Shown here: piece after piece, positions 18,751-27,141 of the stretch
Layout of the letters: each line of letters starts with the position of its first letter
Numbering within the stretch: the stretch's first letter is position 1
Source: Candidatus Poseidoniales archaeon
GTDB lineage: Archaea; Thermoplasmatota; Poseidoniia; Poseidoniales; Poseidoniaceae
Length of the DNA stretch: 60,787 nucleotides
Direction: 5' to 3'
Assembly: GCA_012959275.1 (NCBI GenBank)
Contig: DUDM01000058.1
Coordinates: 367 to 61,153 of the forward strand
Notes under the pieces: model-generated
What the model saw: only the letters and a program-made list of their open reading frames with translations
Databases searched by the model: none
What the model was told of the DNA's origin: nothing
Translations under genes and position numbers: made by a program

Positions 18751-18772
18751 TTTTCGTTGCTTTTTTGCTTTT
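18751..18772. terminator. T-rich tract, probable metH terminator
   Basis: The plus strand carries several short T runs (TTTT, TTTTTT, TTTT) in 22 bases just after the hairpin element and before the stop of the convergent antiporter gene. Archaeal transcription ends at T-rich tracts without needing a hairpin, so this is a good candidate end for the methyl-cycle transcript. For the opposite strand there is no comparable tract. Confidence 0.45.
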
Positions 18773-18782
18773 AGTGAAAACC

Positions 18783-20480
18783 TCAACCCTCACTCGCTTG
18801 TGGCAACGGAACTTCGCCCATCAAGCCACTTTCCTCAAGAAGAATAATTAAGTCAGTGTCCAATTTCCATCTCAAATCATGACTGGTATGCTCAGAAATT
18901 AGACCTTGTCGTTCTGCATCATCAACTGCTCTTTGGCGAATCGCCAAAAGTCGCGCATCTAGTCTTCCTTGCAATCTCTCTTTGAATGATTTATCTTCAT
19001 TTAACTCCTGAAGTAATTCCTTGGATTCGGAGATTTGTTTCTTCTCTTTCTTGATTGCCTCAAGCAACTGTTCTTCAGGAGCAATGCCCATCTTATGCAT
19101 CCTCTCTAATTCAATCAATGCAGCCCCACTAGACATCAGAGTAGCAATTGCAATCTCGAATTTTTCACTATTACCATCAGATTCCTTGCCTAATCCCAAC
19201 TTATTCATCAGCGGAGTGATGGTCATTCCTTGCACAATTAGAGTGAAGATGACAACTCCCGATGCCATCAGCAACATATCATCATAGACGCCAGACGGTA
19301 GATTGGCCGCTACATCTGCATTAGGATGAAGGATCCATTGGTCAAGCAAAATTAGCATCAGTGCCAAAGGAATACTACCTCTTAGGCCACCCCAGAAAAT
19401 GACATGTCTCCAAGGCTTGGGGATGTCTGAATCAGGACTCCAGCGGGTAACCAATTCGCACATTGGATAAACTGCCAGTCTTGCTACCGTCGCAGCAAAG
19501 ATTCCAATGATGACCATGAAGAAGGCATTGGATGAAGGTGAAAGCCTATTCATCATTTCAAAGCCGATTAAGAGGAATAGCACGCTATTCATCAAGAAAG
19601 CAACCATCTCCCAAAAGTGGTCCAAGCCAACTCTTGCCTGAGGAGTCATCGCTTTCAACTTACCAATATTTCCAACCATCATTCCTGCCACAACTACTGC
19701 AATTACTCCGCTTCCATGGTAAGTTTCAGCCATTAGGAAAGAGCCAAATGCAACTGCTACTGTTATGGTGACTTCCAGTAAATGGTTGCGCGTCCATACT
19801 AATGCTTGATTAGCAGCAAAGCCAAATATTGCGCCGATAATTGAACCTATAATGACCATTTGAAGGAACATTAGACTTCCTTCAACCAAGATTCCTTGGA
19901 TACCTGTTGAGGCCCCAGATAAATCTGCAACAACTAATGCTGCCATTACCTGAAAAAGGACGACGCCTGTACCATCATTGTAGAGCGACTCACTCTCGAC
20001 AATGGTACTCAACTGGTGGGGTGCACCACATTCCTTGAATAATGCAAGAACACTCACTGGGTCAGTAGGTGCTAGGACCGCCCCTAACAATAATGCAAAT
20101 AGCAACATTTCTTGACGGGCATCCCAAACTAACCACCAAATGATTAGGCCAATGACAAACATTGATAGTAGCACAACTGGAACTGCTAAGAGAGTAGTCA
20201 ACCGCCAATTTTGTTTGAAAGAAGAAAATGATAACTTACTCGCTCCATCAAATAACAGTGGTGGTAATATCAGGTAAAGGATGACTGAAGCCGATAGGAT
20301 TCCAGATAATTCAATTTGAAAGAGGTTGTCAAATCTCGACATTAAACCAAGTATCAAACCCGCAATCACTAATGCAATGGTGTAGGGCATTTTGAAGCGG
20401 CGAATTACCAATGCTACCATTATTGCTAAAGTTAAGGCACCAAGAATAGGGGCAAGGGCCGAAGGTGGAACTGCGCTCAT
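18783..20480 (-). CDS. CPA1 (NhaP-type) Na+/H+ antiporter
   Basis: A 565-residue protein with about 12-13 membrane segments and a cytoplasmic tail of about 130 residues. CPA1 marks are L-P-P-L-L-F-D-G-A, A-P-T-D-P-V-S-V-L-A-L-F and the ion-binding N-D in E-S-E-S-L-Y-N-D-G-T, followed by the F-W-G-G-L-R-G-S-I-P-L-A-L motif. It is expected to exchange sodium for protons, which suits a marine cell. The tail is helical and charged (E-E-Q-L-L-E-A-I-K-K-E-K-K) and may be regulatory. ATG 20480 is preferred to the longer frame at 20513 because it gives a short N-terminus before the first helix. It is 61 bp downstream of the suf operon and co-directional. Confidence 0.9.
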   Translation of the reverse strand: MSAVPPSALAPILGALTLAIMVALVIRRFKMPYTIALVIAGLILGLMSRFDNLFQIELSGILSASVILYLILPPLLFDGASKLSFSSFKQNWRLTTLLAVPVVLLSMFVIGLIIWWLVWDARQEMLLFALLLGAVLAPTDPVSVLALFKECGAPHQLSTIVESESLYNDGTGVVLFQVMAALVVADLSGASTGIQGILVEGSLMFLQMVIIGSIIGAIFGFAANQALVWTRNHLLEVTITVAVAFGSFLMAETYHGSGVIAVVVAGMMVGNIGKLKAMTPQARVGLDHFWEMVAFLMNSVLFLLIGFEMMNRLSPSSNAFFMVIIGIFAATVARLAVYPMCELVTRWSPDSDIPKPWRHVIFWGGLRGSIPLALMLILLDQWILHPNADVAANLPSGVYDDMLLMASGVVIFTLIVQGMTITPLMNKLGLGKESDGNSEKFEIAIATLMSSGAALIELERMHKMGIAPEEQLLEAIKKEKKQISESKELLQELNEDKSFKERLQGRLDARLLAIRQRAVDDAERQGLISEHTSHDLRWKLDTDLIILLEESGLMGEVPLPQASEG

Positions 20481-20541
20481 AGCCCTTGAGACAACGATAT
20501 ACCACTTATGCATTGACCCTTCAGCGAGGATGCGGATGGGT

Positions 20542-20856
20542 TTACCAAATGCCCATATCCATCAAGGCATCTTCAGAAGCATGAGTTTTAGCGTCCCACC
20601 TCGGACTCCAAATCAAATTAATGTGAACACTATCAACACCTTCAGTTGATAGAGCAGCCAGATGAGCAGCAGCCATTATTTCAGCAGCCATTGGACAGCC
20701 TGGTGAAGTCAAAGTCATATCTACCTCAGCGTGAATCCCTTCATTCTTATCCTCAAACCGAACAGCATATACCAAGCCAAGTTCTACTATTGAGATATCT
20801 AATTCAGGGTCAACTACAGATTGCATCGATTCTTTGACCATTTCCTCGTCAACCAT
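20542..20856 (-). CDS. SufT-like MIP18/DUF59 Fe-S assembly protein
   Basis: A 104-residue DUF59 (MIP18 family) protein, last gene of the suf operon. It shows the family pattern V-V-D-P-E-L-D-I-S-I-V-E-L-G-L-V-Y and T-S-P-G-C-P-M-A, in which the Cys is highly conserved, and ends with V-x-L-I-W-S-P-R-W. Homologues (SufT, CIA2, PaaD) help mature iron-sulfur proteins. It is 2 bp downstream of the sufE stop, and its place in the operon strongly supports a role in Fe-S maturation rather than in phenylacetate metabolism. Confidence 0.88.
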   Translation of the reverse strand: MVDEEMVKESMQSVVDPELDISIVELGLVYAVRFEDKNEGIHAEVDMTLTSPGCPMAAEIMAAAHLAALSTEGVDSVHINLIWSPRWDAKTHASEDALMDMGIW

Positions 20857-20858
20857 AT

Positions 20859-21284
20859 TTACTCCCCCAATAATGCTGCTTCTTGCTGCACCTTCTTGAA
20901 CATGTTTAGAAAACCATTAGCCCTTGAAGGAGATAATGCTTCTTTCAACCCCATTTCCTCAACATATGTAGGTGAAAATATTGCTACTTCTGCTAGGCTT
21001 AGGCCTTCAAGAGCGATAGCGGTGATTGAAATCAATCCTTGAACTAATTTAGAATCTGCAGCCCCTCGAAGATGAAAAGTTCCATCCTCATTCAAACATG
21101 CTAATACATGTGCTTCAGATTGACAACCATGAACTTTGGTTGATGGAGTCCATTCTGATATCGGTAATTCATCAACATCATCTGCTAATTCAAAGAGCAT
21201 TTCATAGCGCTCTGAAGTATCGAAAGCGGCGGAAAAATCCTCGATAATTTCTAATAATTTCTCAGGCCATTCTGTTGTTGCCAT
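20859..21284 (-). CDS. sufE: SufE, cysteine desulfurase activator
   Basis: A 141-residue SufE/CsdE-type protein. The sulfur-accepting Cys is in V-H-G-C-Q-S-E, and the end of the fold has A-L-S-P-S-R-A-N-G-F-L-N-M, matching the family's L-x-P-x-R-x-N-G pattern. SufE takes persulfide sulfur from SufS and hands it to SufBCD. The ATG at 21284 is preferred to the GTG at 21296. It follows sufS by 12 bp. SufE is common in bacteria but uncommon in archaea, so its presence here suggests the whole module came from bacteria. Confidence 0.92.
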   Translation of the reverse strand: MATTEWPEKLLEIIEDFSAAFDTSERYEMLFELADDVDELPISEWTPSTKVHGCQSEAHVLACLNEDGTFHLRGAADSKLVQGLISITAIALEGLSLAEVAIFSPTYVEEMGLKEALSPSRANGFLNMFKKVQQEAALLGE

Positions 21285-21296
21285 AATCAAAACCAC

Positions 21297-22553
21297 TCAA
21301 GCATACTTATTACAAATCTCATTTACTGCAGAAATGAATTCATCTACCTCATGCTCTGTATTGTAGAGCCAATATGAAACCCTATTTGTTGCAGCGATAT
21401 TGAATTTTCTCAATAATGGTTGAGCACAGTGATGGCCGGTTCTAATGGCGAAACCTCTTGCATCTAGAAATGACGCTAAATCATTTGCATGTAGACTTTC
21501 ATGCAAGAATGATACCACTGCGCCATCACCTTCTGCATGTCTTCCGTAAATTTTCATACCTGGGATTTTTCGCAATTCAGCAACGGTTTTTTGGGCCAAA
21601 AATAGCCCATGTTGATGTACACTATCAATATCCCATTGTGCCATCCAATCTATGGCTGCTCCCCAACCTATTGCTTCGGCTATTTTAGGAGTACCAGCCT
21701 CCAACATATGCTCGTTTTCTTGATAAGTAGAATAATCCAAATGAACTTCTCTAATCATATCTCCACCGCCCATGAATGGTTCCATTTGCTGGAATGTTGA
21801 TTCATTTATTATTAGAGCCCCAATACCGGTTGGTCCACCCATCTTATGGGCAGATATTGCCAACATATCAACACCTAATCCTTCAAAGTTGAGGCGATCA
21901 TGAGGGGCCGCTTGGGCTGCATCAAGGATTAATTTTGCACCTGCTTCATGAGTTAGATGTATTATTTCCTCTATCGGATTTCTAACTCCGAGTACATTGG
22001 AAGTATGTACACAAGCAACAAGTTTTGCCCCCTTTACCGCAATTGCAAATGCATCCATATCAAGTTCAAAAGTCTCCAAATCAAATGGAGTCCAGCGAAG
22101 TTCAACTCCTTTTTCCTTAGCCAACATTTGCCATGGAACAATATCGGCATGGTGTTCCATTTCAGTTAAAACAATTACATCTCCTTCAGCAAGATTTGTT
22201 CTTGCCCATGCATGAGCTGCTAAATTGATGGCTTCGGTTGTTCCACTGGTGAAGACCAAACGTGATTGCGTTGCTCCAAACCAATGTTTGAGTTTCAATC
22301 GGCTTTCCTCGTAAGCAGTTGTAGCCTCACTTGCCAAGGTATGGGCGGCCCTGTGAACATTGGCATTGTTATTGCGGTAATATTCACTCATTGCATCAAT
22401 CACTTGCTGAGGCTTTTGTGTAGTAGCAGCATTATCTAAATAGATTAGTTGCTTTCCATCTCCGACTTTCCTTTTTAGGATGGGGAAGTCGTTGCGTGCA
22501 TCTTCTACAGAAAGGGCAATTGGCTCGGGCCAATCATCACTAGACCACGCCAT
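21297..22553 (-). CDS. sufS: SufS, cysteine desulfurase
   Basis: A 418-residue class V PLP enzyme that removes sulfur from cysteine. It shows Y-L-D-N-A-A-T-T-Q-K-P, R-x-x-H-x-L-A-S-E-A-T near the start, D-A-A-Q-A-A-P-H, the PLP Lys in I-S-A-H-K-M-G-G-P-T-G, and the catalytic Cys in I-R-T-G-H-H-C-A-Q-P. The short R-x-G-H-H-C-A-Q-P loop is the group II (SufS) form, which depends on SufE; sufE is the next gene. ATG 22553 lies 5 bp after the sufD stop and gives the expected M-A-W-S-S-D-D-W N-terminus; the open frame to 22610 overlaps sufD. Confidence 0.94.
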   Translation of the reverse strand: MAWSSDDWPEPIALSVEDARNDFPILKRKVGDGKQLIYLDNAATTQKPQQVIDAMSEYYRNNNANVHRAAHTLASEATTAYEESRLKLKHWFGATQSRLVFTSGTTEAINLAAHAWARTNLAEGDVIVLTEMEHHADIVPWQMLAKEKGVELRWTPFDLETFELDMDAFAIAVKGAKLVACVHTSNVLGVRNPIEEIIHLTHEAGAKLILDAAQAAPHDRLNFEGLGVDMLAISAHKMGGPTGIGALIINESTFQQMEPFMGGGDMIREVHLDYSTYQENEHMLEAGTPKIAEAIGWGAAIDWMAQWDIDSVHQHGLFLAQKTVAELRKIPGMKIYGRHAEGDGAVVSFLHESLHANDLASFLDARGFAIRTGHHCAQPLLRKFNIAATNRVSYWLYNTEHEVDEFISAVNEICNKYA

Positions 22554-22558
22554 CTTAA

Positions 22559-23662
22559 CTACTCCAGTAAATTGCAATCTAAATGTATTGTAAGCCTGCC
22601 TTTTAACCAATCACTTATCGAATCACGAGGTGAATTTTTGAAGGCGGCAACAAGAAATCCATTGACGATTAGTCCTTCAGATTCTTCCGCATCCAAGCCT
22701 CTACTCATTAAGTAAAACATTTGGTTGGCATCAAGTGGAGCACTTGCGGCTCCATGTGCGGCACTGACGTCATCAGCCAATACCTCCAACTCAGGAATCG
22801 AATCCGCCCTTGCTTTTTCAGAGAGCAGGAGATTCTTGAATATTTGACTTGCATCACTTCCATCAGCACCCTTGGCTATCGTCAATTTACCTGTCGATAT
22901 TGCTCTACTTTTGTCATCACAAGAACTGTGGATAATTAATTCACTTTGATTATTTCCTACTGGGTGAGTTAGTTGCAAATGGTGGTTATCCTTTCGACTT
23001 CCTTTGCCGTTACTGGCAATGAATTGTTTGTAAGTCGCACCTTTACTGAGACTTCCTCTTAAGTCGCTGCGAACCAATTCTCCACCCAGCGACAGGAGAC
23101 TTGAAGTCGTTGTTGAATCCCTTCCTATATTCCAAGATTCTGCCCTAAGAATAGTACTGAATGGTGATAATGCCTGTTCCATTCCTTCGTGATAATGGCT
23201 GCCATGACCGGTGGTGCCCTCTCTTAGTAATCCAAACCAACCTGCTTCTCCAGAGAGCGACCACATTATCTCGACATCAGAATTATTTCCAACTTCAACT
23301 TGAATATGACTAATTGCTAAATGGCCGCTTGCTCTAATGGACACATGTATTGGGCTTGTAATAATGGTGTTTTCTTCGATGTCTAATTTCCAAGTGCTGC
23401 CGTCACAAGCAGCCAGTAAAAATGCCACTGCTTTATCGTCGTGCTGAAATGATGAATTACCATTTGAAACCGTTTTGGTGAGTGAGATTCCAGATTCTAG
23501 TTCTGACCCATTCATCATCGAAATAGTTACTTCGGCTTCTAAGAAGTCATCTGGTACTTCATTTAATTTTCCAGTTGGATGAAGTTTCTTCCAAGGAGTA
23601 TACTTCCATGCATGGATAGCCTGAGATGGAATCTCCAATGTTTCATAGAATGACTTGCTCAT
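22559..23662 (-). CDS. sufD: SufD, Fe-S scaffold subunit
   Basis: A 367-residue SufD protein, paralogue of SufB in the SufBC2D scaffold complex. The C-terminal core has the family marks S-A-A-H-G-A-A-S-A-P-L-D and Q-M-F-Y-L-M-S-R-G-L, then E-G-L-I-V-N-G-F, parallel to the corresponding segment of SufB. The N-terminal part includes W-K-Y-T-P as in SufD. The order sufC-sufB-sufD-sufS is the classical bacterial arrangement. It follows sufB by 15 bp. Confidence 0.92.
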   Translation of the reverse strand: MSKSFYETLEIPSQAIHAWKYTPWKKLHPTGKLNEVPDDFLEAEVTISMMNGSELESGISLTKTVSNGNSSFQHDDKAVAFLLAACDGSTWKLDIEENTIITSPIHVSIRASGHLAISHIQVEVGNNSDVEIMWSLSGEAGWFGLLREGTTGHGSHYHEGMEQALSPFSTILRAESWNIGRDSTTTSSLLSLGGELVRSDLRGSLSKGATYKQFIASNGKGSRKDNHHLQLTHPVGNNQSELIIHSSCDDKSRAISTGKLTIAKGADGSDASQIFKNLLLSEKARADSIPELEVLADDVSAAHGAASAPLDANQMFYLMSRGLDAEESEGLIVNGFLVAAFKNSPRDSISDWLKGRLTIHLDCNLLE

Positions 23663-23677
23663 GAGCCCACCCGCACT

Positions 23678-25084
23678 TCATCCAATGCTGCCTTCCATTT
23701 CCATTTCCAGTAACTTATTCAGTTCACTAGCATATTCTAATGGAAGTTCTTTGGTGAAAGGTTCAAAGAAACCGTTGATAATCATCCCCATTGCTTGCTC
23801 TTCAGTATGTCCTCGACTCATCAAGTAGAATAATTGTTCACCTGAGACTTTGGAAACGCTTGCTTCGTGTTCAACGACACAACTTTGGTTGGATACCTCC
23901 ATTGTTGGATAAGTATCTGAGCGGCTATCTTCATCGAGCAACAAAGCATCACATACAACACTCACTTTACAATTATGCGCTTTCGGTGAAACTTTGACTA
24001 ATCCACGATAAGAAGAACGGCCTCCGTTTTTAGATATCGATTTTGCTAGAATTCTACTGGTAGTATTAGGTGCTAAATGATGGACCTTACTGCCGGCATC
24101 TTGGTGCTGTCCCTCTCCAGAATATGCTACGGATATGACTTCTGCATGGGCGCCCTCTTCCTTTAAGATGACAGCAGGATACTTCATTGTCAAGCGAGAA
24201 CCGATATTGCCATCAACCCATTCAATTGTTGAGTTTCGGTAAGCAACCCCACGCTTGGTCACTAAATTATAGACATTGGTTGACCAGTTTTGGACGGTTG
24301 AATATCTAATATGCGATCCTTCTTCAGCGATTAATTCAACTACTGCTGAATGCAGAGAATCTGTGGAGTAAGTTGGGGCTGTACATCCCTCGATATAGTG
24401 GACACTACTCCCAGGTCTTGCGATTATCAAAGTCCGTTCAAATTGACCCATGTTCTTTGCATTGATTCTGAAATATGCCTGCACTGGCATTTCCACGTGC
24501 ACCCCTTCAGGAATGATAAGGAATGAACCTCCTGACCAAACTGCGGTATTTAGAGCAGAGAACTTATTGTCGCTATATGGGACTACACTACCGAAGTATT
24601 CCTTGACTACATCTTCATATTCTCTTAAACCACTATCCATGTCCAAGAACACAACTCCTTGTTCTTCTAAATCTTCACGGATGCTGTGATAAACCACTTC
24701 TGATTCATATTGAGCGGTTACTCCGCCAAGCCATTTTTGCTCAGCATCAGGAATACCCAATCTCTCGAAAGTGTTCTTTATGTCTTCAGGTACTTCGTCC
24801 CAATCAGTTTCAGAACCTTTGCTGGACTTTAGGTAATAGCATACTTTCTCAAAATCAATGCTATTCAACATCTCACTATTTCCCCAATCTGGCATTGGAC
24901 GGGAGATGAAGTGCTTGAATGCCTTAACTCGAATATCAGTCATCCATTGAGGTTCATTCTTCAATTCGCTGATATCCCTGACTACTTGTTCGGAAAGTCC
25001 GAAATCAAAGCGTATAGTTGCATTTTCTGGGTCATGAAAACCATAGCGATAATCACCAACAGCATCCCTTGCATCCTGACTCAT
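23678..25084 (-). CDS. sufB: SufB, Fe-S scaffold subunit
   Basis: A 468-residue SufB protein, the main scaffold on which Fe-S clusters are built with SufC and SufD. It has the family's N-terminal E-x-x-W-M-x-x-x-R-V-K-A, the central V-W-S-G-G-S-F-L-I-I-P-E-G-V, the H-Y-I-E-G-C-T-A-P segment, and the C-terminal V-E-H-E-A-S-V-S-K-V-S-G-E-Q-L-F-Y-L. Length matches bacterial and archaeal SufB. It sits between sufC (11 bp gap) and sufD. Confidence 0.95.
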   Translation of the reverse strand: MSQDARDAVGDYRYGFHDPENATIRFDFGLSEQVVRDISELKNEPQWMTDIRVKAFKHFISRPMPDWGNSEMLNSIDFEKVCYYLKSSKGSETDWDEVPEDIKNTFERLGIPDAEQKWLGGVTAQYESEVVYHSIREDLEEQGVVFLDMDSGLREYEDVVKEYFGSVVPYSDNKFSALNTAVWSGGSFLIIPEGVHVEMPVQAYFRINAKNMGQFERTLIIARPGSSVHYIEGCTAPTYSTDSLHSAVVELIAEEGSHIRYSTVQNWSTNVYNLVTKRGVAYRNSTIEWVDGNIGSRLTMKYPAVILKEEGAHAEVISVAYSGEGQHQDAGSKVHHLAPNTTSRILAKSISKNGGRSSYRGLVKVSPKAHNCKVSVVCDALLLDEDSRSDTYPTMEVSNQSCVVEHEASVSKVSGEQLFYLMSRGHTEEQAMGMIINGFFEPFTKELPLEYASELNKLLEMEMEGSIG

Positions 25085-25095
25085 ATTTATCCCCC

Positions 25096-25893
25096 CTATG
25101 CATTTGTTGGCTCAAGCCAATCATAGCCCTTATCCTCGACTTGAATTGCAAGTTCTGGGCCGCCTTCTTTGACTATTCTACCATCTATCATGACATGTAC
25201 ATGTGATGGTTTAACATGGTCAAGGAGTCTTTGATAATGAGTAATCACCAAACATGCTGCATCATCAGAGATGCTGTTGATTCCATCTGCAACCATCCTA
25301 AGAGCGTCTATATCAAGTCCAGAATCAGTTTCATCTAGCATCGCTAATTTGGGTTTGAGCAAGAGCATCTGAAGGATTTCCAACCTCTTCTTTTCGCCAC
25401 CTGAAAAACCGTCATTAACATATCTTCCCAAAAACGAATTTTCAACCCCAAGGATTTTCATCGCAACTTTCATTTCATCTCTTAACTCACGATTGGTAGG
25501 ACAATCCTCTTTGCGTACTGCCTGAACTGATTTTCTCAAGAAGGTACCAACTTGTACCCCCGGAATTGCTTGTGGATATTGGAATGAAAGGAACATCCCT
25601 GCCCTTGCTCTTTCAAAAACTTCAAGTTCATCCAAAGGAATTCCATTGAAATGAATATTACCCTGAGTAATTTCATAGGATGGATGGCCCATCAATACGT
25701 TTGCAAGAGTCGATTTCCCTGCCCCGTTTCTTCCCATGAGGGCATGAACCTCTCCCTTCTTAATTTCCAACGATAAACCCTTGATGACCGTAGTGCCCTC
25801 CACTGAAACGTGTAGGTCAGAAATACTGAGTACGCAACTAGTAGGCATGTTCTCAAGATGAGGGGCAAGAATACCCTTCATCAAACTGTGCAT
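25096..25893 (-). CDS. sufC: SufC, ATPase of the Suf scaffold
   Basis: A 265-residue ABC-type ATPase that drives cluster assembly on SufB/SufD. Walker A is G-R-N-G-A-G-K-S-T, the signature is F-S-G-G-E-K-K-R-L-E, and Walker B runs into M-L-D-E-T-D-S-G-L-D, the SufC-specific form. Three in-frame ATGs exist. Family members usually begin close to S-I-S-D-L-H-V-S-V-E-G, so the ATG at 25848 is a good alternative that would shorten the protein by 15 residues. It is 9 bp downstream of the nfu-like gene if the first ATG is used. Confidence 0.94.
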   Translation of the reverse strand: MHSLMKGILAPHLENMPTSCVLSISDLHVSVEGTTVIKGLSLEIKKGEVHALMGRNGAGKSTLANVLMGHPSYEITQGNIHFNGIPLDELEVFERARAGMFLSFQYPQAIPGVQVGTFLRKSVQAVRKEDCPTNRELRDEMKVAMKILGVENSFLGRYVNDGFSGGEKKRLEILQMLLLKPKLAMLDETDSGLDIDALRMVADGINSISDDAACLVITHYQRLLDHVKPSHVHVMIDGRIVKEGGPELAIQVEDKGYDWLEPTNA

Positions 25894-25902
25894 TGAATAG
25901 AT

Positions 25903-26358
25903 TCACACAAAATCCACATTTCCATGGGCTAGAATGAACTCTCTTCCCAAGTCATCGAATGTATCCAATAAGGCAACACTGAATTTTATTAGCGATATTT
26001 CTTCATCGGCCTCAAGGTCTTCTTTAACTCCTGACAAGGTCCCAGGGGCAGCCCCACAAGACAAACAAGCTCCTGTTAGGTCGAGTACAAGGTCTAGTCC
26101 TTCAGTTGTATGTGAATGACTTACTAAGGCAATCCCTCCTCCATGTCCATCCAATGCTGCTGCTACTGGACCCAAGCGGACAAAACAGGCTTTGATGAAA
26201 GTTTCAACGTCTTCATCAACTAATATTTTCAATGAGGCTGCCTGCAACCGAATCCGCTCAATTGCAGGAATTGATTTCTCAAGCCGCTTTTTTGCCTCGA
26301 TACGGACGGACTCCTCTGCCTCTGCCCGATAGCGAGCAGCCAAGTCATCCTGTTCCAT
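25903..26358 (-). CDS. NifU C-terminal domain (Nfu-like) Fe-S carrier
   Basis: A 151-residue protein with a helical N-terminus and a C-terminal Nfu domain: V-A-A-A-L-D-G-H-G-G-G-I-A-L-V, then L-T-G-A-C-L-S-C-G-A-A-P-G-T-L, where the CxxC pair binds a bridging 4Fe-4S cluster in known Nfu proteins. It would carry clusters from SufBCD to target enzymes. ATG 26358 (M-E-Q-D-D-L-A) is preferred; a TTG at 26388 overlapping the regulator stop is possible. It is the second gene of the operon, between the regulator and sufC. Confidence 0.85.
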   Translation of the reverse strand: MEQDDLAARYRAEAEESVRIEAKKRLEKSIPAIERIRLQAASLKILVDEDVETFIKACFVRLGPVAAALDGHGGGIALVSHSHTTEGLDLVLDLTGACLSCGAAPGTLSGVKEDLEADEEISLIKFSVALLDTFDDLGREFILAHGNVDFV

Positions 26359-26384
26359 AGGCAATGCTGTATGGCCACCACTAT

Positions 26385-27053
26385 TCAACTGATGTCATCA
26401 AGCCTTTTTCTTAGACTATCTGCCATAGTTTTCTCTACTGCCCTCAAGTGACCTGCGACGGTTGATCTTGAAAGGTCCAAATCTCTTGCAATTTCTACCA
26501 GACTAGTTTTGCGAGGTGAATCATAATATCCCGCTGAATGTGCGTTTCGAAAAACATTGGATTGAGATTCACTTAGCAATCCAGCCATTTCAGCAAAATT
26601 ATCTTCTTCTGTATCCACAAATGAAATACTAGTTGGTGCTTTCCATGCTTTAAAGCCCTTGACCATATTGCTTACTCCAGATGGTGCTCCTCTAACTATC
26701 AGAGTTGCACCTTGAATGCCAAATTCCGAACCAGGCATTACAACTGCATCTTCAATATGCTTTCCAATCAGCACCAAATCATGGCTATTTTGAACCATCA
26801 GAGTATAGACATCATCACCATTTAGCCTGCGTTGGTGGAGATTTGTTTCCACCTCAAAGAAAAACACTTCTGATAAGTCATCGAGAGTTTTTCCATCTTG
26901 TAGGATAATTTCCACAACTTGTCGTATCCAATTCTCTTCCCACTCATGGTAAAGTGTTGCCTTTAGCACTACTTTTTTGACAATTTGGAACAATTCCTTG
27001 AAGTTTGAACTTAAAATCGCTGCGGGGCTGTATCTCATCCTAACCTCGCGCAT
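26385..27053 (-). CDS. HTH_10 (Bat-type) transcription regulator of the suf operon
   Basis: A 222-residue archaeal regulator. The C-terminal 60 residues form an HTH_10 (bacterio-opsin activator) domain: T-S-L-V-E-I-A-R-D-L-D-L-S-R-S-T-V, then A-G-H-L-R-A-V-E-K. The N-terminal half is a sensor-like domain typical of this family (V-Y-T-L-M-V-Q-N-S-H-D-L-V). No cysteine cluster is seen, so a direct Fe-S sensing role is not supported by sequence. As first gene of the suf operon it probably controls it. A TATA-like GAATAAAAG on the minus strand at 27079-27071 is so close that the start may be at 27041 on a leaderless mRNA; 27053 is the first ATG. Confidence 0.85.
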   Translation of the reverse strand: MREVRMRYSPAAILSSNFKELFQIVKKVVLKATLYHEWEENWIRQVVEIILQDGKTLDDLSEVFFFEVETNLHQRRLNGDDVYTLMVQNSHDLVLIGKHIEDAVVMPGSEFGIQGATLIVRGAPSGVSNMVKGFKAWKAPTSISFVDTEEDNFAEMAGLLSESQSNVFRNAHSAGYYDSPRKTSLVEIARDLDLSRSTVAGHLRAVEKTMADSLRKRLDDIS

Positions 27054-27141
27054 GGTCAATGATTTCTCATCTTTTATTCAACACTTGCCCAAACGAGCAC
27101 TACCGAAGCGGCATTGAAGGAGATACTTGCCGCAATGATTT

